Shown here: piece by piece, positions 11,404 to 22,681 of the stretch
Layout: the number at the start of each line of letters is the position of its first letter
Position numbering within the stretch: position 1 is the stretch's first letter
NCBI GenBank assembly: GCA_003024175.1
Contig: MDYQ01000061.1
Span: forward strand, 62,001-126,000
DNA length: 64,000 bases
From: Planoprotostelium fungivorum
Taxonomy: Eukaryota; Evosea; Variosea; Cavosteliida; Cavosteliaceae
Direction of reading: 5' to 3'
Translations under genes and position numbers: made by a program
The notes under the pieces: generated by a model
What the model saw: only the letters and a program-made list of their open reading frames with translations
What the model was told of the DNA's origin: nothing
The model's database searches: none

Positions 11404-12235
11404 ATGGCCGAACACAGTTGTCATCAACAAAGGATTGAAATGATCCACGAGGTGAGTTTGTTACAGAGTGAATGAGGTTGATATAGAGACAGAAACTGGC
11501 CGATCTGCAAAGACAACTGATGGTGGATCGTATGATGAGAAGAGGAATGGGTACGTCGAATCATTGTATGTCGACCTTTTCAAGTATCACGTCTAATAGA
11601 AGACGACCTGTTGGATGCTAAAAATGAGATACAACAGATCAGTGATTACATAGGTGTGAGCTTCGAGAGAATCATCATGGTATCACGCACTCACTCAGAT
11701 ACAGCAGAACACATGCGAGACAAAACAAAAAAGGACTCCATATCGACGCACCACCTTGAGAAGGCTCCAATCCCCACCCATCCCAATCATCAAGATACAT
11801 CACCCCCGCGTCGTCACCGATTGATCCGATCCACTCCGCAGGAAGGTCAATTACTTTTCAGAGGAACAACGAGCACACCTCGAGAGGGAGCTGAAGAAAC
11901 GCATCATATGGACCCACGAAAGAATTCAATTCCTCAGCCAGGCCACAGGTCTTACAGAATCCCAGATTTGGAATTGGTATCGCCGCCGCCGAAAGACAGA
12001 AGCAGTTCCCAGACAACCTAGACAGACCAACGACCATCAGTATCACAGTCTGTGTGCCGCTTTCCATCGCGATGGGAGATCTGGCATACCGAAAGAAGAG
12101 AGACGCAAGTTGGGAGAATCTATCGGTATGGAGGAGAAGAGAGTGAAGAAGTGGCACGAGAATCATCCCAATTTCTGTCGGTGCGTCCAAAGGGAGACAG
12201 ACACGAACAAACAGGGAGATGAGTCACCCTCTTGA
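11404..12235 (+). CDS. Homeodomain protein with a second, divergent homeodomain-like segment
   Basis: Probably a DNA-binding transcription factor. Short N-terminal exons read MAEHSCHQQRIEMIHE, RQKLADLQRQLMVDRMM and EDDLLDAKNEIQQISDYI, a likely coiled coil. The last exon (from 11842) is clear: VNYFSEEQRAHLERELKKR, then HERIQFLSQATGLTES, then recognition-helix-like QIWNWYRRRRK. Here W48 is kept, F49 is Tyr, and the usually invariant Asn51 is Arg. A second unit follows: LCAAFHRDGRSGIPKEERR, then LGESIGMEEKRVKKWHENH, where W48 and Asn51 positions fit. Stop at 12233. The start and the exon between about 11656 and 11842 are uncertain, and the gene may begin at 11248. Confidence 0.7.
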
Positions 12236-12365
12236 GATGGAAGACAAAATTGCCTCTCGATCAGTGATACCAAGATGATGTGACGTTTGATGGACTCGAA
12301 GTGATCTCAAACGAAGAACGAGATAAAGAACACAGAAACAAGTCAACACGTTCCTCTCTTTATGT

Positions 12366-14270
12366 CTAATTCTGAAACTCTTCATCATCGTTCGTGTTCC
12401 ATCGCATGGCGGGGAGCTCGTCGCTGGTGTTCCATTGTTCGTTCTCATCGTCCTCCGATTCACTCATGAGAAGGTTCACGTCTTCCTCTAAATCTTCGAC
12501 GTCGGTCCACATGGATCTCAGCATGTTCTTAAGGACGTTGATGCCGAGGACATCACTCCACGTGACTCCAAACTGTTGGTCGATGAGGGTTCTCATCTCA
12601 TCTTCGGTGATGTCCGATTGGTCTTGGAAGATCCTGTGTCTAGATTTAGTTTCATCGTGATGATGTTGATCGTGTGTCATCGTGATGATGGTGATCGTGA
12701 ATGAGGATGATGTGATGATGATCTTGATCATGTCCATCAGGTTAACAATGACATGATCATGATGCTGATGATGACATAACAGCTCACCTGTCCATGAGCG
12801 TATCGAATCCATTCTGTTCGTCATACACCACCCCCTCTGTCGTCATCATCAGCCCACGACATCCAAATCTCCTCCAAATCTCACCGGGTCTCCTCTGATG
12901 AACCGTCGAACATTCCGAAAAGAAATCTCGCATGTAAGCTTCCAAATCGAAGAGAAAAGGTTCGGCACCGAAATTGAACCGAACGGTCTCCCCCACGCTG
13001 TGTAGACCGATCGTCCAGTGTAATTCATCTCTCTTGCTCTTCCTCCTTCCATTGCAGAACTGAGGTACGTCGACGAATGCAACGCCTGATGACAGTGAGA
13101 ATGAGGGAGAGTATGAGACACACCGAGTAAGGTACCATTCTTCGTGAATAGAATCTCCCTCGATAAGAGGTTGACGAGACAACCTGTTAGGGTGAGGAGG
13201 TGACAGGGAGGGAGGAATGACCTATGACGTCACCGGTGGTGAATTTGGGACCCCATCGGGAGCCCCAACCTGAAGCTTGGTAGACTCTACCGTCGTCACC
13301 GTGGTAACCGTACGATCTACAACGATCTGTCATCATCGTGATTTGACGGTGATTCATTATGAAGATTGTGACACCATCGTGATGATGGATGATCGTGTTG
13401 ATCACCATCTCAGTATGAATGTGTGAAATAAATATATTTTATATGATCAGATCGTCATTTCTTCTTATTCTCTTCCTCACCGAGCACGCCAGCCTGGTTC
13501 AGCATTCTTATAGCCAGAGGGAGCGAGTCCTATTCCAATGAAACCCTTCGCACCTGCATTCTGTATCGTGACCTGAGAGACATCAGAATCATCATACATG
13601 TCTCATCTGACCTCTGCGTAACCCAAGAAAGGTAAATCGCCGTAAGGCAACAGACTCACGGGTTGCAAGCTCTGTGCCACCTGTGACATGTCACGTACAT
13701 GTGATGTCTATGACGCCTCACCCCCACGGATGTAGAATCTGTGCCTTGTTGATCCCAGCCTTTGTATTCGGCCACCAGATCATTATCGTAGACGTGAATG
13801 AGAGACGAATCAGAGTTCGATCTCCTCTCCGGGGAGACCTCTCCATCCACATGCATCGGAGACGTCTCATCGTTGGAATCGATAGAGGTATGGGTAGCCT
13901 GTGCCGGTTCTGCGACGTTCATTTCCGGCTCCCAGGATGACGCCGTCCACAGTTGGAATGTCTTCAAGTAATTGGCTTGTTGTTGTCTACGGCGGTATAA
14001 ATCGGACCAAGAGTGGACCAGTCTCTCTCCCTTGTCACCTCCAGAGAGGAGGAAGTCTCTCATACATCTCTCACGCCACTATCGATGGAATCAGATGAGT
14101 CATCTTCAATCGTTTACCGTGAGAATTTCATCACTCGCGATCTCCCTCCATCTCTTGCAAACGCATGGTGTCGATTTCAAAAACTCTCCCGTTTTTAAGA
14201 ATGAAAAGATGTGTGCCATGATCTCAAACGGTAGCTGTTCGATATCGCCATATCCTTGTTGAAGGTCCAT
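12366..14270 (-). CDS. F-box and SPRY domain protein
   Basis: Likely a substrate adaptor of an SCF ubiquitin ligase. The ATG at 14270 opens [19 protein letters not shown], followed by [14 protein letters not shown] and [10 protein letters not shown], a typical F-box of about 45 residues. A low-complexity middle follows ([18 protein letters not shown]). The SPRY/B30.2-like part is spread over several exons: [46 protein letters not shown] and a stretch like [19 protein letters not shown]. The order (yG.hgddg, GDvIGc, avg) matches SPRY. The C-terminus is acidic ([20 protein letters not shown]) and ends FQN at 12366. It converges with the homeodomain gene, leaving 130 bp between. One intron (near 13317) carries a variant of the shared acceptor motif. 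Confidence 0.78.
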
Positions 14271-14370
14271 GCTGATGATGTCTCCTCGGAAATAAAATCG
14301 GTCGAAAAGCATGGTGCATTCTACACCGAAAGTGATCATCAGATCACATCACATCGACGATCGTTTCAGC

Positions 14371-14947
14371 ATGTCTTTCCTGGCCAATCTGCAGCGGGGA
14401 CTCAATTTCAGTCTGGGAAGAGCGCACGTTCAACCAACTCCCGCACCTTTCGTTCCATCGAGAGAATATGCTGCAGCTAAGGCCGCCAAGGGAGCCCAAA
14501 AGGGAGGAGGAGGAAAGAGAAAGGCCAGAGAGCGTGAGTTGAACATTCACCTCTGTCTCTGACATCACATAGCCAGAAAGAAATGGGACATCTATGCCCT
14601 GACGCCGGGCGTTAAGGTAAGATTCAATCGCATGGGGATGTATTATATGTGTTGATCTCATAAACAGGCCGTTAGACCAACAACGGAAGAACTACCTGCT
14701 TGGTGAAAATGATTCGTTTGATGATAGAATGACATGACAATGTAGGTTCAACACTATGTGCGATGATTACATAAACAACACCGTGAGAACATTCTATACC
14801 CTGCATTATGTCTTACCATCTCATGATTGACATTACATGTAGAAGAGGGAGCTGACGCACCAAGACGGAAAGATCTTCTACCGTAAGCCACGTAAGATGG
14901 CCATCAAGGAGAATAACAGAAGAAAACAAGCCGGAGAACTCCAATGA
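14371..14947 (+). CDS. Probable mitochondrial large-subunit ribosomal protein mL54
   Basis: Five small exons give about 130 residues. The start MSFLANLQRGLNFSLGRAH has the hydrophobic and basic character of a mitochondrial targeting peptide. A basic Gly/Lys segment (KGAQKGGGGKRKARE) follows, then WDIYALTPGVKAV, TTEELPAWFNTMC and, at the end, YRKPRKMAIKENNRRKQAGE. The combination of a Gly/Lys linker, LTPG, a 'LPxW' stretch and a terminal basic helix with IKxNN resembles mL54 (MRPL54/yeast Mrpl37). The match is by eye and the family is small, so another basic mitochondrial protein remains possible. Confidence 0.5.
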
Positions 14948-15290
14948 AAAAATTTTCATCCATCACCTTGGCCTCATCTTCTGTATCTGACTTATTCTTC
15001 ACCTTGATCAGATCGTGATTGCGATCGTTCATCACACGTTAGACGGCCTTGTCCAAGATTCAACATGAAAGTCGACATTTGTGAAATCCTCGGTAGTGTC
15101 CACTTTTCACTGTTGAATCCAAGATATCTGATGGTCAAATAATGTGAGATAGACTGCAATTCAAAAAACTCATCTAACCCCCTATCGTGATGCATAGGTT
15201 GATGATTGATGGTGTATAATAAGAGTCAGGAACTCTGTCTGCACGCCTCAAATATTATTTTACAACGAAAAAGTTGACAGCTGTCCGAAT
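14948..15290. other. Intergenic region before the receptor-kinase relic
   Basis: About 340 bp. Minus-strand open frames here match nothing known and show no splice-site support. No repeat or RNA gene was seen. Confidence 0.5.
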
Positions 15291-15536
15291 GGTTATGACT
15301 GAAAGTTGCAGTGTGATAGCAACAGTAGAGATCCAACCAGCACAAGAGAGTGACAAAGGAGAAGGTACAGCAAAGAGAACGGTAGAGATACTGGCACGAC
15401 TGTCACAGTCAGGCAATATGCTTGGAAGCTATCAGGTGATAAGCGTGGCATCATATGATGTCATCGTGACATCATCTTGTAGGTGATATCGAATGCCATC
15501 ATCAATCCTGCAGGAGTCAACGATGGAACACCTGCG
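15291..15536 (+). pseudogene. Relic of a receptor-kinase juxtamembrane exon pair
   Basis: This 240-bp piece is nearly identical to 20384-20631 inside the downstream receptor-kinase gene. It covers the coding sequence of SCSVIATVEIQPAQESD, the segment ARLSQSGNMLGSYQV, the following GT-AG intron and the next exon start (VISNAIINPAGVNDG). After 15536 similarity stops and no membrane helix or kinase follows. It sits only about 115 bp upstream of the start of that gene. It is best read as the stump of a third tandem copy, mostly lost by unequal crossing-over, or as a small segmental copy. Neither is shown directly. Confidence 0.8.
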
Positions 15537-15650
15537 GTGCCGTTTCACCTTAAAATCATCTGTTTGCCTGACATTCGTCAGGTCTGTCCTACTCTTACTC
15601 TACTCTTTTCTTTTATACCCTCAACCACAACCGCGACAGAGATAGATCGG

Positions 15651-18600
15651 ATGACAGCGATATTCGTCTGTTTGACCCTAGTTTCTGTCTCTGCTCTGCT
15701 TCTACCTGAACCAGGCAGGACCTTTCAGACTTGTGAGACTCTTCTTTTTCTCTTTATGTCTCTAACGGTTATGTAGCGATAGACGCAGCTCTTCGAGACC
15801 TAACGTCTGGTGATTTAGTAATCACCTTTGTGGACGCCAACTATACAGACGTTCAGCTGTCCCTTCGCTCTCATCCGCAGGTCAACGTGCATTTGAGAGG
15901 ACCTGTGAGACTGCACAACTCTTCTTTTGTGGCAGTTGATGTCGGGAACCTCACCTTTCAGGGTAACATCTCTCATTCCGAAACCCATTTCTAACAAACC
16001 TCACCACAGATGTCCACTTCGACTACTCTCTGCTTGGACTGAGCATCACAACTGCAGGAACAGTGACTGTCAACAACTGCTCTTTCTTTGGTTTCGTCGA
16101 GAACTTTCCTGCGCTACAGCCAAGCCTCTCTGCCACAGACTGTTCTGGTGTGACTATCGCTGGATGTACCTTCTCCTATCTGCGGCCGACTGCCATCGCG
16201 TTGAAAGGAAAGATACCGAAGATCAACATCACGAACACCTACTTCACTCAACAGAATCCCGTTTCATCGGTTGTGATCGATGTCGCCACCGATACCTCAG
16301 AGCTGTCCATCTCAGGATCCATCGCCGATCATATCTCCAGTTTTATTCATTTTGCGCACATTCAATTCGTGAGCCGTGGTGGAAACGTCACGATAACGGA
16401 TTCAAGTGTTTCTTGCTTTGGTGAGAGATGTCATCATTTCGTATCACGTCCTTCTCTTCCTCATCTGATCTCGGATAGCCTCTTCTGTGTTTCGCTTCGA
16501 TAACAACACCGATTACGGAACGATTCTGTTTGCCAACAATCAATTCGCGAACAGCAATGTCAACATTCAGCTGGAACTGATGGACATCACCTCTCAACTG
16601 GTCATCATCAGAAATAATTCTTTTTCAAACACAGTTGGGATAGCCCTCAACAGAGTGCTTCCCATCCAGTCTTCATTGATCTTCATCAGCGGAAGACATG
16701 GAGACGTCTACATCTCAGGCACCATCGTAACAGGCAGTACAATGAAGAATGACACGACTTTTCTCTTGGTGGGTTCAGACCAGCAATCGGCCAAGATCAC
16801 CAATTTACATCTGGACGAGCTGTATGTCTTCCAGAATCAGCTGACGCCGGTGATGATCTACAACTCGGCAGTGTACAACTTCACCGTAGACCGCTCTTCC
16901 TTTCGGTTCAATGTACCAAAGTCGCAAAAGATCTCTCTAGGAGGTGATTTGGAGTTTTATGTTACCTCATCATGATCACGTGGAATATTGATCGTCTTCT
17001 CTTCGTTTCGAAATACGATCTGCTGAACGAAATAACAAAAAAAGAGAAGGCTAACGAATTCATAGGATGCATCACGCTCAACGGATCAAACATCAACTTC
17101 GCTCGTATCAGCAATTCTCTCATCGAATTCAATCAAGGTGTGTCCACCATCTCCATCATAGAGGGTCCCATCGGTGGACGTTATCAAAACATTGTGATCG
17201 ATAACATCACGGCCACCTTCAACAAGGCATCAATATCGGGAGGTGAGGAGCGATGAAAGGAGAGACGATGAAGAGAGACAGGCGCGATCTACATCTCTAC
17301 CAGTGTGAGCAGACCACAGATCACCATCGGTAACAGTCGATTCACCATCAACACGGCCGCAGTGATGGGGGGAGCCGTCTATGTGTCGGGGTACGCACCA
17401 TCTTCAGGAATATACAATTGCAGCTTTTCGTACAACCAGATCAGCTCGATCAACTCGGGGCAAGTGAAAGGAGGTGGAGCCATACGTTTGGACAAACCAT
17501 ACGAGGTGAAATCAACGATAGACGTTGATGCATCATCGATGTGAAACACATCATATGAGAAAGAAAACGAAAATGTATAGACCCTCTACCGAGCGTCGAT
17601 GAAGAAGAGAGGACTGACGAACGAATAGACTGATGTCTTCACTATCGGTGGATGTGACTTTCTATCCAACTCATCGCCAGGATACGGAAATGCCGTCCTT
17701 TCTTCCACATCATGGAGAATGATCGACTGTCAGTTCACCGCCCATGACATCGGTCAGTCTGTCATCACGAGCATTGATGCTGGCTACGTCGAGATCACAA
17801 AGACAGTCTTTGATAAATACTCGGTGAGAGAGGATGCTGTGAGAAATGGTAATGACAATAGTAGGGTAACGTCTTCTCCCTTCAGACCGATTCGAACAAT
17901 GGAACGTTCATCATCGATGGGTGTGTGATGACATCATCTTGGGTGTACATCCTGAATCTGCAGAGCACGAGTGAGAGAAGTCGTTGCGTGATGGATGGCT
18001 GACGATCGGTGATAGCGACGAATGCTTTTCATTTTCGCAATAACGTGTTTCCAAACGTCCTGAGCGAGAAGAATTTGGCGCTATACGGCTCCATCCGAGA
18101 GATGATGATAGAGAACAACACGATGGATGGCTTCAGTGATGTCACATTCCAGCAGGGAAACTTCGTCAAATCGTTGAAAATACTATCACTGAGAGGGAAT
18201 CGACTGAACAGTCTATCTCTGTCCAACGCACCCGTTGACCTGACGTACCTTGATCTGAGCTATAATCGAGTAAGTTTCCGTTACGTATTTCAACATCGAT
18301 TGAAAAGAACAGTTACAAGAGTGGCCATCGATGCCTCAATCTCCTTCTCTGCAGACTTTACTCGCCAACGACAATCATCTGACGAGTTTAGACAGCATCA
18401 GAGGACTATCCAGTCTGCAGGTGAATAGAAGAGAGGGAGAGGAACTGATGAAGGTAGAACTTATCCGTCGATCGAAACGAGATCAAGGGTAGCCTGGCGA
18501 TCATGACCTCATTCCCTCGGTTGATCAGTTTGACTTGTCCGTCGAATCAAATGGATGGAACGATACCGGATAACATCACGATGCTGCGGAATCTCACTCG

Positions 18601-21600
18601 AATGGACATCAGGTAGAGATGGTACATCATCACGCATCGATATCTTCTCATCATCCGTGACATCATCATCATGACCATTCGACTGACTTTTATCCGTAGC
18701 AACAATGAAATCTCAGGAATAATACCCAATTTGACGAAACTGAATCATCTGTCCGTATTCAACGTATCACACAACCAGCTGACGGGCAGTTTGATGGGCA
18801 TTGCGTCACTCATCAGCTTGTCTGTTTTAGACGTCAGCCAGAACCAAGTAAGAATCAAATTGCACCATACTTTATCTCATATGACGTCAGCTGGTGGATA
18901 ATGCATCGATTCTCAACAATCTCTCCTCTCTCGTCGTCCTTGATCTATCAAACAACGCGATCGGACTGTTTTCTACTCTCGACTTCACAAAGATGACGAA
19001 GCTGAGGAATATAACGATGAACAGTTGTTCTCTGCAGGGAACAGTACCACAGGTGATTTATCGTATAACAGCGATGTGACTGACGGATCACAGTCGTTCA
19101 ACGCGCTGCCTCAACTACAGATGGCTAGCTTTAGAGATAACGACATCACCTCTCTATCCCATTCTGCAGCCAATCTATCTTCACTTCAGACGTTGATTCT
19201 ATCGAATAACGTACTGAGCGATTCGGCTGACTTTTCCGTCCTCCAATCCGCCTCTTCATCGTTACAGGTGACTCAATCACTCTCTTCTCAGGCTGAACAA
19301 CGTACGTAGATCCTGGAGCTAGGAGGAAATAGATACGCCTCAGCGTTAAGTCATCTCGATGGTATGAACACGCTTCAGAGGGTGGATTTATCTCGTAACG
19401 AGCTCAGCGATGACGTGTCATCTCTGCCTTCATTACCTTATCTGAAGGTGAGTTGATTTCCTGATGTAACGAATGAAAAATTGAAACGACGAAAGGAATT
19501 GGATCTATCATTCAATTTGATTGTGGGACAGACTTTGAATGTACAGCCTCAGTTGACACGTCTGAATATCAGGTGAAGAGAAATCTGAATGGAAGGAGAT
19601 GTAACGTAAACAGTTTCAACAAGGTATCGGGTCAATTCAAGATGGATAATATACCGGCCATAAAATACATTTCTCTCTGCCACAACATGCTCCAAGGTGA
19701 TGTTCCTGGTTGTGTAGCGACCTGATTCAGCCAGGAACTTTCCCTGATATCACGAGCAGCTCAGCGTTGATCACGGTGGACGTGTCATTCAACCAACTTA
19801 CCTCTCTTCCCCCTCTTTCTTCTGCCACTCTGCAGGTAATTTCGTTCCAACAAATCATCAAGAGAATGACAGGAGGATCAGAATCTGTACGCTCAGTCAA
19901 ATCAGATGAAGGGAGCAGTGCCTAATCTGACCGCACTCGCCTCACTGAGAGTGATCGATATCAGCGGTAACAATTTCACGGACAATTTCTTCTCCGGTGA
20001 GTTCTCTTTCCTGGCCCTTCTCTTCGTATCATTCTCTTCGTCATTCACGTGGAAAGAATAACGAAGAACAGGGCAAATGACATATTCTGAACCACAGTGT
20101 GACATGAGCTATGATACGTTCGAGTGTCCCATCACTCGTTTCTCCGCTTCTGCATGTCAAGCGATGTGGGTTTGATCCGAATGAAAGTGGAACTGAATGG
20201 ATGTAGATGCATCACACCACCGGACAGTACGACTGCTGTCATTCAGTTTCATGTGGAAGGCAATCCCAGCACCTTCAACACGTCTCTCTTTCTGTTGACA
20301 TTGGCAGAGCTGTCTAACGTGGCTGTGAGACGACTCAACATCTTGTCTATCAAGGCAGGAAGGTATGCAGATACAAGACTGTGGGTGATGACTGAGAGTT
20401 GCAGTGTGATAGCGACAGTAGAGATCCAACCAGCACAAGAGAGTGACAAAGGAGAAGGTACAGCAAAGAGAACGGCAGAGATACTGGCACGACTGTCACA
20501 GTCAGGCAATATGCTTGGAAGCTATCAGGTGACAGGCGTGATGATGTTATGACGTCATCGTGACATCATCTTGTAGGTGATATCGAATGCCATCATCAAT
20601 CCTGCAGGAGTCAACGATGGAACACCTGCGAGTGTCAGCACTACAGCCATCATCATCGGAGCTGTTGTCGGTGAGAGCGGAAGAGAAAGTAGAATGTCAC
20701 TCTGACTACTGTATAGTAGGTAGTTTTGTACTGCTGATCATTCTCGTGATCATCATCTTCTTTGTGTATCGTAAGACAGTGATGAAGAGAGCAGCCATGC
20801 GGCAGTTCAAGATGGTAGACATGACACAGATCGATATGACGCCAGTGAAGAAGAGTGTGATCGACTATGACGACATCAAGGGCATACAGATGGTGAGAGA
20901 AGAGAAAGAGAAAAGAGAAAGAGAAAGAGAAAGAAAAGAGAGAAGCTGAGAGAGAGCAGATAGGGTCAGGAGCGTTTGGGGTAGTGTACAAGGCAAAGTG
21001 GAGAGAGACGCAAGTTGCTGTGAGTAGTGATCATCAGATCATCACAGAATGAAACAGCAAACTGAAACAAAGAACAGGTGAAACAGATCAGAGCAGAGTA
21101 TGTGACACAAACACAAGTGGAAGACTTCTTGCGTGAAGTGAGCTCATTCATTATTCATTGTCAATCTATTTCATCCAAAGAAGATTGATTCTTCACATTC
21201 ATTTGTGTTCGTTTATTACTGACACGACAAAAAGGCAAGAATATTTGAAGGACTGAAAGCACATCCCAACATCGTCATGTTCATCGGCATGACCTTTCCG
21301 CCTCAGCCTCTCAGCATCGTCACAGGTGCTTCTTTCTCTTCTTCTTGTAGTCTTATTTGTCGCATCATTGTTCTCATCCTTCAGTCGCTGACGACAGAAC
21401 AGAGTACTGTGCAGGAGGGTCGCTGTATCCTTATCTGCGCAGAAAGAGCTGCAGCATGGAAGAAAAGAGAAAGCTGATGAGTGAGATAGCGCTGGGCATG
21501 CTGCATCTGCACAAAGAGAAGGTCATACACAGAGATGTGAGTGAAAGAGACAAGATGGATACAGTAGAGCGAGAGAGAAGACTGACAAAGTACAGCTGGC

Positions 21601-22236
21601 AGTGAGAAACATACTGCTGAGCAAGCACTGTGAAGCGAAGGTGAGGAATAGAAGTGCAGGTAGAGAAAGAGAAGAAGTTGAAAGAAAGAAGGTGGCAGAC
21701 TTTGGACTGTCACGAACACAAGACAACACAGACGAAGTGGGACAGACAGTGTCTACCATAGGACCCACAAAATGGATGTCGCCAGAAGCCATCACGTCTC
21801 GACAGTATTCGACCAAATCTGATGGTGAATCCGTCTGTGTACGAGCTCATCTGGTGCTTATCTACTTGCAGTCTTCTCGTTCGGTGTAGTCATGTGGGAG
21901 ATCATCCAAGTCAGAGACCCATGGCCACAGTACGATGTACTGAGCACAGCGGTAGCCGTGACGACGAGAGGAGAGAGGTTAGACGTACCGCAAGAGACAC
22001 CGACAGACATCGCCGACCTCATGCGACGTGGGTGGACTCGTCATGACGTAGAACTCAAACTGCGATTAGAATGTTGGCTGACGAGTCCGAACGAGAGACC
22101 CAGCTTCGAAGAGATCTGCAGTGTGTTATCCACGAAAGACACGATGCAGGGAAGTTGGGATTATACAGGTGGAGTAGAGAACGAATACCTTACTGAGCAA
22201 CCTCAAATCCAGAGTCAGTACATGACTGCAAAATAA
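15651..22236 (+). CDS. Receptor kinase 1: beta-helix + LRR ectodomain, TM, tyrosine-kinase-like domain
   Basis: A single-pass receptor of over 1,500 residues in more than 20 exons. The ATG at 15651 starts a signal peptide (MTAIFVCLTLVSVSALLLP). From 15780 to about 17960, repeated Asn/Ile-rich turns (e.g. VTVNNCSFFGF, ITIGNSRFTINTAAVMGG) form a right-handed parallel beta-helix (pectin-lyase-like). From about 18000 to 20000 there are leucine-rich repeats such as LTYLDLSYN and LVVLDLSNNAIG. A Cys-containing region precedes the membrane helix FVLLIILVIIIFFVYRK (about 20720-20770). The kinase shows GSGAFGVVYKAKW, VAVK, FLREARIFEGL, HRDLAVRN, VADFGLSR and GPTKWMSPEAI. HRDLAVRN and the KWMSPEA loop resemble tyrosine kinases. 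The short tail contains NEYLTE and SQYMTAK. The stop TAA at 22234 lies inside an AATAAA. Kinase exons are nearly identical to those of receptor kinase 2. Confidence 0.88.
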
Positions 22237-22291
22237 AAGCGGCACGTTTCAAACGATGTAGCGCCATTTTCAATCACTACAAAATTTGTAC

Positions 22292-22588
22292 CTATCTCGT
22301 CTGATCATTCGAAGCATCATCTCTGGTGATCAGCGTGATTCGCAAATAATGGCTTGAATTTACTTCTATTTTCTCTGCAAGAAGATTTTGGCGAAAATTC
22401 AAAAGTCTCGTTGTAAAATCTCCCAACGTCGTTGCATCATCTGATCTTTCAACGAGGAACTTGCGTTTCAAGATACGGGGATAATCAGGTCTGTCCGCAT
22501 ATAATTGTACGAATGTATCTATCATACGATCTGCATCACTTTTTGAGTTGAGTTCGTTTGCATGAGAATATTGGACATCTCTGTGCAC
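22292..22588 (-). CDS. Possible small hypothetical protein or 3' exon
   Basis: An open stretch of about 98 residues contains MIDTFVQLYADRPDYPRILK and RLLNFRQNLLAEKIEV, with a normal amino-acid mix and ending DQTR. No ATG opens this frame: an in-frame TGA lies just upstream and only GTG is available. An upstream exon would be needed. No family was recognised. It lies between receptor kinase 1 and the divergent PHD gene. Confidence 0.3.
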   Translation of the reverse strand: MHRDVQYSHANELNSKSDADRMIDTFVQLYADRPDYPRILKRKFLVERSDDATTLGDFTTRLLNFRQNLLAEKIEVNSSHYLRITLITRDDASNDQTR

Positions 22589-22681
22589 GGAATCCTTCGA
22601 TCAACTCATACGTTTTCCTCTTCTTCCTCCATCGAATAGTCGAATGACATCTGATATCTCTCAGTAAATCATCTTTCAAAG

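Noticed and set aside
14992-15195. 67-residue minus-strand frame between mL54 and the receptor relic
   Set aside because: No family match, no splice or promoter support; kept only as intergenic.
20653-20991. Minus-strand frame with Phe/Leu/Ser run (SFSFSFLFLF)
   Set aside because: Reverse of the GAGAAAGAGAAAG tract just after the membrane helix of receptor kinase 1.
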